Shown in pieces: positions 25,001 to 37,820 of a DNA stretch of 64,000 nt. The position numbers and the translations under genes are program-made. Source of the DNA: Bimastos eiseni (taxonomy: Eukaryota; Annelida; Clitellata; Crassiclitellata; Lumbricidae); assembly GCA_959347315.1 (NCBI GenBank), contig OY365808.1, forward strand, positions 780,975 to 844,974, given 5' to 3'. The notes below the pieces were generated by a model that saw only the letters and a list, made by a program, of their open reading frames with translations, was not told the origin of the DNA and searched no databases. Each line of letters begins with the position of its first letter. The stretch's first letter is position 1.

Positions 25001-28000
25001 ATCAACCAAAGGCCATTGCTAAGTAACAGAGGTGTGCATACCAATTCTTCTGTGAATTTGGTCAAAGCCGGTTGAAATTCCTAGAAGATATCGATACAAG
25101 TTGTGGAGCTATATTCGGTATAATAATGAAGGAAACAGGTTCAGAGAGAGACAGAAAAAGAGAGAGAGAGAGAGATAGAGACAGAAAAAGAGAGAGAGGG
25201 AGATAGAGCCCTTAGATTATTAGATTATGTACAGTAGTTGACGATTAATGACTGTATTTTTGATACTTGCTTAGTGCAAAAAATAACTCACTATTCAATG
25301 CATGTAATGTTAGATCATTAGGGCAGAAATTTCTTGGTGCAAGAAGAGGTTTAGACTTGTGCAATGATTTGAATGATATAGTACTGTCTCAGTGGACGTT
25401 ATCACAGCTTTTAAGAGGTAGCCAGGAGAGATGGGATTTTGAGCATTGCAGGTTAACTTGAAGTAGTTCTAACACAGATTACATGTTCTGTGAACCATTT
25501 GAAAGGAATTGAATCCTCTGTTACGTCATTCTATGTAATGTAATGTTATCTTTTGTTGATCAACTGTCTTTTGTTGTTTCTGTCTTATCTTTAGGTTTTG
25601 GCAACTACTGCTACCTGTGCAGTACGCTTGATGAACACAAGAAACATCTCGTGCAAGTGTGTACCTTATAAATGCTGTTGTTTTCTTGTGAAATTCTATG
25701 GTGGAGAAGATTCTCTAGATATTCTCTGGCCGATGTCGCCTTGTGCTGTCAGTTCTTGGAACTCTAGTGATCGCAATGATAAAACTTATCTTCTGGCCGA
25801 TGAGGTTCTCTTAGAATCACGTGAATGTGTCGCTGTGATCACAATTGCTTGTCACGGAGCAGAACTAAGGCACGAGATCAGTTGGGACACGTTGGGGTCT
25901 GTTACCTGGAGGTCTTCACCTAAATCGTTCGATTACAGATGAATTTAAGAATTATTTTGTCTGTTTTTCTTATAGTCAGGATCACGACAGAAGCCAAGGC
26001 ATTTGCCGAAGCCTCGAATGAAATTTGTTGCTCCTCCACCAAAACTCAAGAAGTCTGACCTTGTGGAGTCGGAAAACGATAGCGACGACAAAGAGAAAAC
26101 AGTCTTCAAAGTTTTGGTCAAAACAGGGAAACATCGCAATGCAGGAACGAGTGGAAACGTACGATAATTCTACCATTTCCACTGTTTCTGCATTACTTTG
26201 CTTTTGTTTCAATTAACGGTGATAATTTTATCTATGATTCTCAGCAAAAGAAAGCAATAAGAGTTTCTGGGATGTTTCTGATATTTTGTGTTCATTTGGT
26301 TTCATGCTTGTTGTTTTTTCCATCATAATTAATTATCATTAATGCTGACCAAAGGAGTAAGATTCCGGCTGTTTTACTGTTTGAATGTAAGTAACTAAGT
26401 ATCAATTTGTTTGTTGGAATTGAAATTCCATATATGTATGATAGATAAAATGATGATAGTAATAATGATGATAATGATTTTGCCATCAAAGATTTGTCAT
26501 TCTGTAATAACAATTCCTAATTTGTATTAATATCCTAAGAGAACACATGTACATTGGGCAAAAGAAAAAGCAGAAATAAATAAAAATAATAAAATTAATT
26601 GCTTATGTGGTATTCTAAGTATCAACATTTAGAATAACTTTGACCATATTACATTGTTGCAAATTCCATGATCACTCAAGGGTTTGTGGATTAATTATGA
26701 TCTTTGTCAGGGCATTCATTTGTTTTGAGATTTATGCTCTTATAGCTAAATCAGTAATTATTAGTACACTGTCGATGGGAAGTTGAGATGGCGAGGGAGA
26801 GTCCTGACCACCAACCCTCGTATGCTGAGGCTAAGAAAATAAAGTCGTACTTTTAGCTTCCTCAGGGCCAACATAAGGAACTACTCTTATTCTAGTATGT
26901 CATTTCTGTGATGATGATTTTAGGTTTTCATTCAGTTACAAGGAATTCGAGGTCTATCAAAACGAAAACAACTGATGAGAAGGCATTCGATTCGTTTTAC
27001 TTTTGGTATTGACACAACTGAAATTTTCTACATAAAAACCGCTGATGTCGGAAGTCTTGAGGCCATACTTGTTGAGGTAGAAACCGGATTTAAAAATTCC
27101 GTAAACAATGCAATGAATTTGAAAGTTGAAATATGATGTTTTGTTGGCAATGCATTGTTTTGTTCAAAGGGGAAATCTACTTCAAATTTTTCGTTGCTAA
27201 CCTACAACTCCGTAAAGTAATTTACTCCCAGCCATATATCTTTGCAAACTTTTCACCATCTAGCCAATTGGCTCAACCCGATCATCCTCCTGTTGCTTCA
27301 TTTTCAATCACCCACAATCATCTGTCTCTAGCCCTCTGTCTTTCACCACTCAGGCTTTCCACTGAAGAATGATGTCTCACCTGTTCGTTCGAGTTGACGA
27401 TTCCGGTTGTTTTTAGCATGTCTGTGGAGTGACCTCTCAGAGTTGGTTCCTGGAATGGATTGAGCTGCTGGACATCGCAACACATGAACGTGTCGTCTTC
27501 ACCTGTGATAATTGGCTGTCCACTGAACATGGAGACAAACGGACGAAGAGGATTCTGAAGGCTTCGTCAAAAACGAACGATAATAGCCTCACAGGTTCAG
27601 ACGTTGTCTTATGTTATGCCTTCATAAGTTCTTATTTATATATTAATCACCAGAGAGGTAGAGTGTAAAGCAACAAGAAAGTTACTACTTGCTGATTTAT
27701 GAATTGATTATATTCGTTCATTTCAAAAGAAAGCAATCTGAAAGAAATGGAGAAATGCTAACATGAGCGACTGTTGTTTCTGTTTACAATTACTTGTTCC
27801 TGTTTACAATTAACTACTGTTACTCATTCTGTAAAAAACTGCAGATTACGAGGTGCAAGTCTACACTGGAAGCAGATCAATGGCTGGAACGAATGCCAAC
27901 GTATTCGCCACATTCTATGGGCGAAAGGGAACCAGCGCAAGGCTACAACTGAAGAACGAAGATGGAAAGGGAAGAGCTTTCCAGAAGGGATCCAGAGACA

Positions 28001-30367
28001 CATTCCGCCTGGCAATGAAGAATCTTGGACCACTGACTGGATTAAGGTTCTAGTTTCAGCTTCGATATCTTCATTGGGTGTTGTCAGTTTCTGGATTATT
28101 GTCATCAGTATTTTTATTATTGCTGTCATGTACTGATAAAGTAAACGTTTGTGAAGCAGAAATACTATTGTTTTATTTTGGAAAATTAACATTACTTAAT
28201 GAATTATACAAAGCATCATGTTGTGTCACTTTGACCTTCAAACAGAATAGAACGAAAACTCTATCGAATAGATGGACTATCTCTCCTCCCAAGATACGAG
28301 TGTCATAATCCATCTATCGACTGTAATATATGAGTAGGCGTTGTTATTGGTATTCTTAAATGTACAATTCCAACATATTTCATCTACGATTGGATTGTGC
28401 TGACGATGTTTCTCCTCATTTAGAATTGAACACGACAACACTGGAACAGCTCCTGGATGGTTTCTTGATAAGGTACTCATCATCGTATCGATATCTCTAG
28501 ATTTTTATAGCGCTTCTCACAGAATAACCATTCAGATATGCTCTCAGCAAAAAAATGCTTTTAGAGAGTGAGAAGCCGATTGAGAGGAGCCTGTCATTAG
28601 TTTAGCGTTTAGTGATGGAGGAAGGTCATTCCAGATAGATGGACCCTCAAATCATCAGATGTTTATATTGTGAGATTTATGGACTGTTTATGCAATGAGC
28701 CGACTTGAGGAGTAATTGTGTCTGTAAGTAGTATGTATACATTTCTGTACATGTGCATACGATGATTATGCATGCATTCACGTCTGACTGTAAATACATT
28801 GGAGCTTTTCATTCAATGCAGTTTGCCCACCAGCTTGAGGTTGTATTAGGATTTTAACACCAAGGCACAGTGCCATAGGGATCTTTGCTTCGTTGTATGT
28901 TCGTGTCACGTGTGTGCATTGCTGAACTTTTGAATGAGCTCCATCCATCAAATTCACTTGTATTGTATTGTTTTTGTATTGTATTGTATCATATTGTAAT
29001 GTATTTCATAGTTTGGTTTCATATTCCATTTTATCTGTTAGGTGACCGTTCTCGACGTATCCACAGGAACCCGGGATGTTTTTCCCTGCGATCAGTGGTT
29101 GGCGTTGGACGAGGGAGATAGAAAACTGTCGAAGATGCTTCAGCCTCTGAATGCATCTGGAAAAGGACACTCAGAAATCGGTAAATTAATTGGTTTTTAG
29201 ATCATCTGCGGATATTTCCTGAATTCATAGGCAATATTATGGTTCAGCAATTTGCATTCTCGGTAAATGTATGTGAAATACAATTGATGTATACCTTAGA
29301 ATCCCTGTTAAAGCCCAAGGTTTGAGAGGCGTGGTCTAATGAATACCTGCCGCCTGCTAGCTACCAATCAGATCTCCCCAAAGCATCTCATCCTCCTGGG
29401 GTACAAACTTAACCAAATGGACCGCTGTGGTCAGTCTATCTGAATAGGCTCAAATGGGCCAAGCAGACAGCTGACTGAAATGCACTGGAAATAACAATTG
29501 AAACAATGATCATGCCTCATAGTAGTCCTTATAATTATATGCATCTACACACCTGTACTTGATATGCCATTCATATGCTTTGGTGCCTGTATTCGTGAAT
29601 GTGTTCGTTGTGGAACAGATATGATATTATCATAGTTTCATCCCCTATGTATAGCACAGCACTGATTATATATATATATATATACCCTGGTCAATCGGTT
29701 GATGTGTCTATTCAGAGCCGTACTCTCTGAATAGGGCTGCATAGATGAGGTTCCCTGTATGCTCAGACCTGAGCATTTATTATAGTACCTGGGGGTCTCA
29801 CCGACTACACTAAGCAGACGTCGATCTCTCTCGCTCTCTTTCTCTGTATATATATACACATATATTCTATATATGTATTTGTGTATATATATATGCGGCA
29901 TTTGATAGAATTCATCTAGTATTCTTATCAGTCTATTTCTGACTTATACGCATATCAGTCGTTATTACGTAACTATTAAATCAGCCTGAAGTCAAACCCT
30001 TGTGAATCCTATGGGCCGATGATAAGAACACTGAACGAATCATATAAACGTACGGAGAAGCAAAGGTTTTGGTAAAAGGTCATGTCTAGTTCGAGGACAT
30101 GAGAATTAGCAGTGCAGGTGTCGGCGAATGAAGAATCAAGGTTGAAGTAAAACGAGGGATGTGGACTATTCTTGAGTTATTCCCATACAGCTATAGGCTA
30201 AGGTATATTTAGGTTACTAAGTACTTAGTCCTTCCTGTGCGGGTCGAGACATCATTCAACGCACCTCCTCAATTCGACTCTAACCAAGCCCACGTTTAGG
30301 CCTCATCCCATGACACCTGTGCTGCCGCTGTGCGCATGTGTTTATTCCTACGGGATAAGTATATGTT

Positions 30368-30398
<31 letters not shown>

Positions 30399-33300
30399 TG
30401 CCAGCCCCATTCCAAGGCGTGCAGGCATTTCAACTGAAAGGAATTGACCGGTGGTGGACTTGAATATGGCACTTCTTGACTGTAGCCCCACTCAATGATT
30501 TCAGGTTTGATTGACAAGACAGTGGTAGCTCGCTATTCAGTTTATCGCAAAACTGACCGCACACAAAACTTTGTCCTCAAGTAGCACACAGATGAGCTGA
30601 TACTAAATAGTAATTAGGATGTTGAAGTTGCAGCAGCAACTGTGGTAGTTGTAGAACTGGAAGTGAGCATGGAAGTAGTCCAAGTAGTAGTTGTAGTAGG
30701 TGGAGTGTTGGTAGTAGTAGCAATGCTAACAGAGAAACTACATTTATCTATCTGCAACCATTCAGTGCTTTGAAGCATTCACTTTTTTTGATGTCACTGA
30801 ATCAAACCTGGATTCTATTCCAGATAAACATGTTAATGAAATGATCCAATGCCATAAACAACTGCATTTCTGTAACGTTTCTTAATTGTGGTTCATTGAT
30901 ATCAATAACTCGTGACATCCTGTAACATTCTTTGCAGAATACGAGGTACAGGTCTTCACAGGGAACCAGATGAATGCGGGAACCGATGCGAACGTCTACA
31001 TCACTCTTTACGGAACAAAGGGAACCAGCGCAAGGGTGCAACTAAAGAAAGGCACACGGAATAATTTCGAGAAGGGAGGCAGAGACTTGTTTTGTGTGAT
31101 GGCGGCCGATGTGGGATCCATCGCGAAACTGAAGTGAGTTGACCTTAAGAATGGCAATTGTGACGGCTCATTTATTAGCAGATGATTCAATGGGTGTATG
31201 TTATATTGTATTACTTTTTAAGCATTTGTATAGCGCCTCTAGCGGGGTGAACCATTCAGAAGCGCTGCCAATGCCCCGTGAGGAGAAGCAGAATTCGAGA
31301 AAAGCGAAAGAGGATGAAAGAATGCCAGATGGAGAAAGTGCATTCCACAGAGAGAGTTTTTATTGAAGATAAAGATCGACACTGAACTATAGCTGTTCTA
31401 GATGAAGGAACCAAAAAAATCATGTCTATAGAACGAGCGAAGTGGACGGAGGAAGCTGAATGAGGCCGAAGTATTACGTCAACCAGGTATCTTGGAGCAA
31501 GACCCCACTGAGCCTTGAAGATTCGGATGAGAAGTTTAAGTTGTATGCGAGCCTGGAGAGGGAGCCAATGATGTGAACTCCGGGTAGGGCTACGCAACAG
31601 GACGATTGGTGAGAATGTTTTCAATCGCGCTTACGCAATTTAGACATGGAAAGTAGAAGAATGTTGTTTAGCAAATTGCACAAAATGTCGATGTTGAGAT
31701 ACTGTGAATATCTGCAGCCAGTCAGGCCATGTCGACAACTGTTTACTACTGTTTCTTCAAATCGATTCAAGTTTTGTGGAATTGACTCAGTGACTCTTGA
31801 AGTTTCAGACTTCTTTTTTAATCTCGACACATATTGGTGAAATTTGAACCTGTGAGTGGCTGTATCATCTCAAATGATAGTCGAGCACACTTACACTGCA
31901 CTATTGAGCACCATCATCATCATCAGCACCATCACCATCATCATAATCGCCTTTTCAAATGGTTGCAGATTCTTTGTTCTGTTTCAGAATTGAACACGAC
32001 AACTCTGGCGCGGCACCTGGTTGGTTCCTTGATAAGGTATAACGCTGTTCAATATCTTCATGGGAAATATTCTTTGAGTTAGTAACACACAGAGCACATC
32101 AAAGCTTCTTCTTCTTGACCTATTATTCATTAAGATAAGTGAAATTTGATTAAAACTTTATCCCAAGAGTACTGTTTAAGCATATTCAACAGAATGGTCC
32201 TTGTCATCAAAGTCCAGCATTATTCTTAATCAAATATCTTGTAACTGGGTTGTGGTGTTCCAATTTGTCTTAATAATAAGCAAGATCATCACCAAACACC
32301 TTTTATGAACACTGAAATACATGACTGTACAAGGAATCTATGGTGGATATTAGCATACCAAGGAAAAGTAACTTGAGTTAAAGTAGACATCTTGAATGTT
32401 GACTGAGAGATTGTTCCACAGGATGGACTTCTGCATGAGAGAGCATGGTGCACTTGTGTTGACTTAGGGCATCGAGGATGAAGAAGCGATAGCGACTGGT
32501 GGTTTATAAGATACCTTAAGAATTCATTAACAAACAAAAACTCTTCCACTGCTTGCACTCTGAAAGTGCCAGTCCCAAGCCTGGATAAATTAGCAGGGTG
32601 ACACTAATGATCTTTGTTATGACACAGTGTCATAAAACTGAAACCACTTCTACTTAATGAGCAGATAAAAATGAACATGCAATAATTGTCGAATTTTCTG
32701 GAGAACTGGCATTTGCCTGACTAATTGGGAAAGACATATATCACTTTAGGTGGTTGTGACGAATGTCTCTACCAAGAAGTCGCTGACTTTTCTGTGCAAT
32801 CAATGGCTGGCAAAGAATGAAGGAGATGGGATGCTCTGTCGGACGCTCTCTCCTCTGGAGTCCACTCAGAGCAAATCAAGGCAAACGATGAAGAAAGAGA
32901 GCATCGTCAAAAGTAAGAACTTCGATTTTATGTGATACCATGCAATACATTGGTGTTGACTGTGCGAGATCAGAAGTGCATTGCACACAACATCATTGTG
33001 AGTTAACATCTTTAGAAATGGTTCACTGGGTTCAGTTACAAATTACATTTATTATCAATCATGTGGGGATTCACAGAAACGTTTTACATTTGTCTACAAG
33101 ATCTTTTACATAAATTGTGTTTGAACAGAAATTTGTGTAATTCATGTTTATTGTCTGTAAAATTTAGAGTTTTACGTTTGTTGTCTGTGAATTTAAGAGA
33201 TTTATGATTGTTATCCTGGAAATGTAAGAGATTTATGTTTTTATTATAAAATTTAAGAGATTATTATATGTTCGTTTTCAAATATTTAAGAGATGTGGGT

Positions 33301-35304
33301 TTTTGATCCAGAAATTTAAGAGATTTATGTTTTTTATTCGGATATTGAGGAGATTTAGATTGACGCTTTACACATATTCACCGATACTTTAGGAAATGTG
33401 TTTGCATTTGTCCCACAGCCTACGACATGCAGGTGACAACTGGTAATGTATCGAATGCCGGAACGGATGCCAATGTCTTCGTTACGCTGTACGGGTTGAA
33501 TGGAACAACAGCCAAAGTACAGCTGAAGAATCAAGCAAGAAATAACTTCGAGAGAGGCAAAACCGATGCCTTTGCGATCGAAGCGGAGGACGTCGGCGAG
33601 ATTTCTAGCATCCGGTAAAACTAACAACCATTTTAAATGGATGGTTTTGTGGTTGGTGGGATGGAATGTCAGCCTAGAGGTTGTAGGTTTGATGCCCAGC
33701 AGGGCAGGAAGTTGTTTCTTGATTTCAGCTCTGCCTGGGCTAGTAGCTAACTCAGCTCTGCTGAGTACACTGACCCTACACTATTGGCGTGATGACAAGG
33801 TGGTGGGAGAGAGAACTGGTAACCCAATTTTGTTTAAACCATTGCTGAAAAACAGTAGACTCATTTAAAACTAAATTGAAAGTGTTTCTGTTGTCTAAGG
33901 CTTATCCTGTCTGCTGACTTTCGTTCTAGGTTGTACGGTGCCCTTGTAGTGGTTAGGGCCTCGTTTACGGCGCCTTATAAATCGGCGTTGTTATTAGTAT
34001 TATTAGGCATGCATGTCATTTGTGGTATGCCAGTCTATGATGATGAATGACACAAGGATCTTGGAATTTTCTTTAAAGATTGTGCTGTTTTTCTAGTCTA
34101 GAATTTATATTCCATATTTTAGAATGATTAGAATCTAAGGTGGCTGCTGAGACCATAATCTGGTTAATCAGCTATTTTAGTTTTTTTAAATGTCTGTGTA
34201 TTTGGTATCTGGAGTTTTCTTGAACATAATGCATTTTAATTTTTATTTATCTTATGCATTGCTGCAATTTTAACAACGAATCAGGTTAAATTTGGGTTAG
34301 ATGGACGGGTTAGATAGCTCTTTGATTAATTACAATCATGAAGCCATTTGTAGTTGTAAATATGATTGCAAATACCTGTTAAATCTCCAAGAGAGACTTA
34401 CCATGGGTTGTTTTGACCAAACTAGATAAGCCAGGACCATGCTTAATGGTTTTCAATAAGTTATGGAATGGAGGTAAAGAATGACCATGGGGCTGATGCT
34501 AGATAATCCTACTCCAGAAAGTTGTACTGACAATAGAAATGGTTTTGTGCTGCACTACGTTTGGTTTGTTCTAGTTGGGGAAACAATAAGGTCACCTTGA
34601 GTAGCAGAACAAAGAAATCTATAGGCAGCAATGGACGAGGCATGAACACATTACTCCCTAAGATAAGGTTGATCACAGTTTTCAAAGCAATTGCGCAGAA
34701 GCATTGCTTAGTCTCATGTATTTTCATCTGTGTGTGATGATCAGTTATTGTCTAAAATTGATTTCAGTATCGAGCATGACAATTCCGGAATTGGATCTGG
34801 ATGGTACCTGGAAAAGGTCAGAAGCAGACCAATTGCTTATAATCAATCTATTCCAAAACCTTATTCTTGTCAGAAAGACAGACCTTTTATGTAACACTGA
34901 CAGCAATATCTAAATGATTTAGACATCGTCCTATTAACCGACCTTCTTAGAACCTACCAAGATCTTTGAAGATGCCTGCCTAGCTTTACAACACATCAGA
35001 AGTACGTAGTCAAGCGTTTGCGATAGATTCATGATAGACACTACATCATTTTTGAGATAAATAAAGAAATACATAAATAAAAAAATAAAATTGTTCGTAG
35101 GTTACTCTTACGGATCGGAAAACCCGCAAGTCCTACACGTTTCCGTGTGGTCGATGGCTTGCGACGGACGAAGATGACCAGATGATTTCAAGGAAACTCT
35201 ATCATACAGATGACGACAGAGATGATACGACCGCGTCACGTAGGTCATCCTCCGTGTCATCCGTTGCAGCGTCGAGAAGATCGCATGACTCCTTAAGATT
35301 CTGA
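22006..35304 (+). CDS. LOXHD1-like protein with four PLAT domains (15 inferred exons, ~784 aa)
   Basis: Exons: 22006-22387, 24335-24484, 25595-25656, 25976-26158, 26924-27076, 27417-27594, 27845-28046, 28424-28472, 29042-29180, 30938-31133, 31988-32036, 32750-32912, 33419-33614, 34768-34816, 35101-35304. The phases agree at every join. PLAT/LH2 domains are beta-sandwiches that bind membranes or proteins; LOXHD1 is the known many-PLAT protein of hair cells. The N-terminal 240 residues are low in recognisable structure. PLAT1 is at about 240-365, PLAT2 371-495, PLAT3 500-630 and PLAT4 637-760. Each of the last three has Y(E/D)xQVxTG, NAGTxANVF-type strands, IEHDN(S/T)G...GW(F/Y)L(D/E)K and F.C..WLA. 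The tail is Ser/Arg-rich. The codon frame is open upstream of the chosen ATG to an acceptor at 21990, so earlier exons are possible. The first donor is uncertain (see minisatellite). An AATAAA lies at 35386-35391. Confidence 0.88.
22381..22989 (+). repeat. 21-bp minisatellite, 29 copies, overlapping exon 1 of the PLAT gene
   Basis: Units of exactly 21 bp read as RSG(E/D)GLI in the frame of the PLAT gene, with no indels and no stops. Variation is nearly confined to TCT/TCG, GGT/GGC and GAG/GAT. In the fifteen E-type units the unit contains GTGAGG, and in most of them TCTG|GTGAGG, a good 5' splice site. Read-through would give a 344-aa protein ending at 23040. Splicing at the first unit (after 22387) joins in phase to 24335. 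Confidence 0.95.
23968..24120 (+). mobile_element. tRNA-derived SINE
   Basis: In intron 1 of the PLAT gene. The sequence shows an A box (TGGCTTAGCGG, about 23978-23988) and a B box (GGTTCAAACCC, about 24021-24031) spaced as in a tRNA promoter, followed by a non-tRNA body. The cloverleaf is not convincing, so this is a SINE head rather than a tRNA gene. Confidence 0.7.
25143..25206. repeat. GA-rich microsatellite
   Basis: Two copies of an AGAGACAGAAAAAGAGAGAG block form a purine run in intron 2 of the PLAT gene. Confidence 0.8.
28490..28660 (-). mobile_element. LINE-tail repeat in a PLAT-gene intron
   Basis: Contains the family landmarks TTATAGCGCTTCTCACAG, AATAACCATTCAG, GTCATTAGTTTAG and TGGAGGAAGGTCATTCC. 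It shares these with the copies at 10616, 43545 and 57380. Confidence 0.55.
29654..29893. repeat. TA microsatellites flanking a short hairpin
   Basis: TA runs at 29665-29685 and 29844-29893 bracket a segment with a perfect 10-bp stem CTATTCAGAG (29708-29717) / CTCTGAATAG (29725-29734). Confidence 0.75.
30370..30397. repeat. AGAC tetranucleotide microsatellite
   Basis: About seven tandem AGAC units in a PLAT-gene intron. Confidence 0.9.
31200..31624 (-). mobile_element. LINE ORF2 C-terminal remnant
   Basis: The minus frame at 31256-31624 reads HHWLPLQARIQLKLL...GLAPRYL...FLVPSSRTA. This is the classic LHWLP...GLAPxYL...VPRSRT segment that follows the reverse-transcriptase domain of LINEs. 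It ends in the tail seen on the plus strand as GTATAGCGCCTC (about 31228). It sits in the intron after the exon 30938-31133. Confidence 0.8.
31911..31945. repeat. CAT/CAC trinucleotide tract
   Basis: Imperfect (CAT)n run, about 40 nt before the short 49-nt PLAT exon at 31988-32036. Confidence 0.8.
33634..34010 (+). mobile_element. SINE with B-box-like head and LINE-type tail
   Basis: The head has GTTGTAGGTTTGATGCC, a B-box-like sequence. The body ends GGCGCCTTATAAATCGG followed by TTATTAGTATTATTAG, the tail type shared with this window's LINEs. It lies in the intron after exon 33419-33614. Confidence 0.55.
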
Positions 35305-35385
35305 TTTTTTTTCTCACATCTTGAGAATCTCAGGAGCTGTGGATCATTCTCTGGACAACCCATCTGACGTGACGCAGCGCTCGTC

Positions 35386-35391
35386 AATAAA
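35386..35391 (+). terminator. Polyadenylation signal AATAAA for the PLAT gene
   Basis: Canonical hexamer 82 nt past the stop codon. The cleavage site is not determined. Confidence 0.55.
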
Positions 35392-37800
35392 CTGGTGTGC
35401 CACGCTTGAGTATGCGCTCTAAAAATGTTGAGTTTGTGATACTCCAGAAGTAAGCTCAAATAGGAAATTTTTTAGTCATGAATCTTGCGTTTAGTGGCGT
35501 GCAGCTAAATGCTGTCAATGTACCGAGCTGTTTGTTTAGCACGCTCTGCTCAAGGACTTAATTGGCATTGTACCCCTTGACAAAATCATGAAATTTATTT
35601 CTGTTTACTAATTATTTCGTTGGTTCACAAAACACTAAATTGTGATGTTTTTTTATAGTTAGTTTGTTGTAATTGATGAGAAAATGTGAATTTAATTATA
35701 AGGTAAATGTACTTTTTTATATTGCAACCTGGACTCTGTTCATTTTCCGGTGAATTGATACCTAGGGCGAGATCATTCACCACCCCAACCGTTTGAATGG
35801 GTGCCACGCTATTTAAGTGTTGGTTAGCTTGATAGATGAGAGGTTGATAATTCAATTTCCAAGTCGAGGAAGAAATTGTAAACGACATCCAAAATCAACT
35901 GGTTATTTGTTAAAAAATTACTTAAAACTCTGTAAAATGAAACGTCTTTCTAAACAAGCAATGGTTCAGCTCATTATCATCTTGAGAGTACAATGTACAT
36001 ACAGTTGTATTGTAATTGAACATTTATGTAGCATCCCTTCAAAATAGCAACTCAAGACTGCTCTGTGCTAATCTAAATGTTGTTAAATTACTAATGAATA
36101 TTTACATCAGTTAGCAAAGCAGCGCACAGTAAGCTGAAGAGTCGCCAGTGGTGGGCCCACGCACAAGCAGGGAACCAACCAATGGATTCCTGTCGACAGC
36201 TGACATCGATGTTCGGAATTGTGGTCTTAATCAACTAGACTTGCAGGCGAAATATATCTGGGGATCAAGGGTTAATGTATTTTGTTTCATGTTAAAGTTG
36301 CCTTTGAAGTTAAAATCAACTGTTTACAAAACATATAATTTAGAAGAAAGCCTGTCAAGATTTTCCATACTACCCAAACATTTAACCATCGAGTGGTTAT
36401 GCGCTCCTACCTCCGACGAGTCACGATTTTGTTTTACCGGATAAAGATACTCAAATTTTAAAAATGTGTTTTTGATGCAACATTATAGAGCTTCTTATTA
36501 GCTTTTCAGAACTGCTTTTGGTTCTCTTATATCTTATACCTGAGAAAAGTTATGTCAAGTTAAAATCGTACTATGTTCGCATTCTCTTCTGAGAAAATCG
36601 TTTCCAAAGTTCGTGGAATTTTTGATCATTTCTCCGTAGCATGGTATTTCTTTGCATATGACCTCTTACTCAAAGCTATGATTGGCTTAAATTAAAAGCT
36701 AGTTGAATACACAAGACGGCTAGAGGAGATGTTAAGCTTCCAAGCGATACCATTATTGTAGGGGTGCAAGCATGAGAAAATGATGCAACAGACCTAAAAA
36801 ATCATCATAAATTTCATAAAAATTCAGAAATTCTAATTTGATATTAGCATAGGTTCTAATGAATATTCATTAAAAAATATTTGGTATTATTTTATAGCAA
36901 AAGCAATTAACAATATGTGTTTATTAATAATTTGATTAATCATTAATGCAAAAATGTCAAAAGTGATGAAAAATGCATTTTCCTATTAAAAGGCCATTTG
37001 AAATGAGGCATTTCATAAAATGCGACTTCCGACTGGTTTCGTGAAAAATGATCACATGTTCTGACGATGCATGAGTGTGCTGGAACTGCCATGTCACGTA
37101 GATGCTTGACTGACCTATATCCACCACATGGACAAATACTGTTTAAATACTACGATAAAGAAATCATTTCTCCAAACCATTGGCGGTCAAGTTCATTTGT
37201 AGCCTAAATATTACAAGATATGTCTGCATTTCCAATGTGCTTAGCAGGAGACCTTTCCTCTAAGTCTACCTCATAAACAACTCACTTCTAAACCATTTTA
37301 AATATATGACAAACCACATCAATACGGTGGTTTGGTTTAAATGAAGTAATCAATATTTAGCTGAGAAATGGTAAAGTCTCTTTGAAGAAATTGTATATAA
37401 TCCCTTTCACACTATCAACAAACGTCCCCTCACTTCAAATTGTTTTCCTGATATTAAACAGTGTTTCAAATTTCCACAGGGAAATTTTTACTTTGCACAA
37501 TAATTATTTACTGCCTTGCCTGCACAATAATATTTCACTGAAAACATTTGTTATGTAAACAAGATGAGATATTTATTTTCCTGATTCTCAATTCTAAGAC
37601 ACATTCTAAGAGGCGACTCCCTTCTCAATTATTGCCCTGAAACTGATCACACGATGTCTCATAAGAACAGTCTTCATAGTCCTATGTAAAATAAGTCATT
37701 GTCTGAAAACTAATTTCATTTACAATATCAAGACGAATGTGACATTTTGAATAATAGCGACATGCACGAGGAAGGTGTATGACAGTTTTTAAACCACTAA
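35392..37800. other. Intergenic between convergent PLAT gene and METTL3
   Basis: AT-rich, with no supported gene. A retroposon-tail fragment lies at about 35990-36095. TTTATT at about 37572 would read AATAAA on the minus strand and could serve METTL3. Confidence 0.5.
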
Positions 37801-37820
37801 ATTCGTTTCCCAGCTGCTTG

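Noticed and set aside
25598..25942. 114-codon frame MATTATCAVRLMN... overlapping PLAT-gene exon 3
   Set aside because: The phase-consistent gene uses the other frame (GFGNYCYLCSTLDEHKKH) for 25595-25656. The long frame is a shadow running into the intron.
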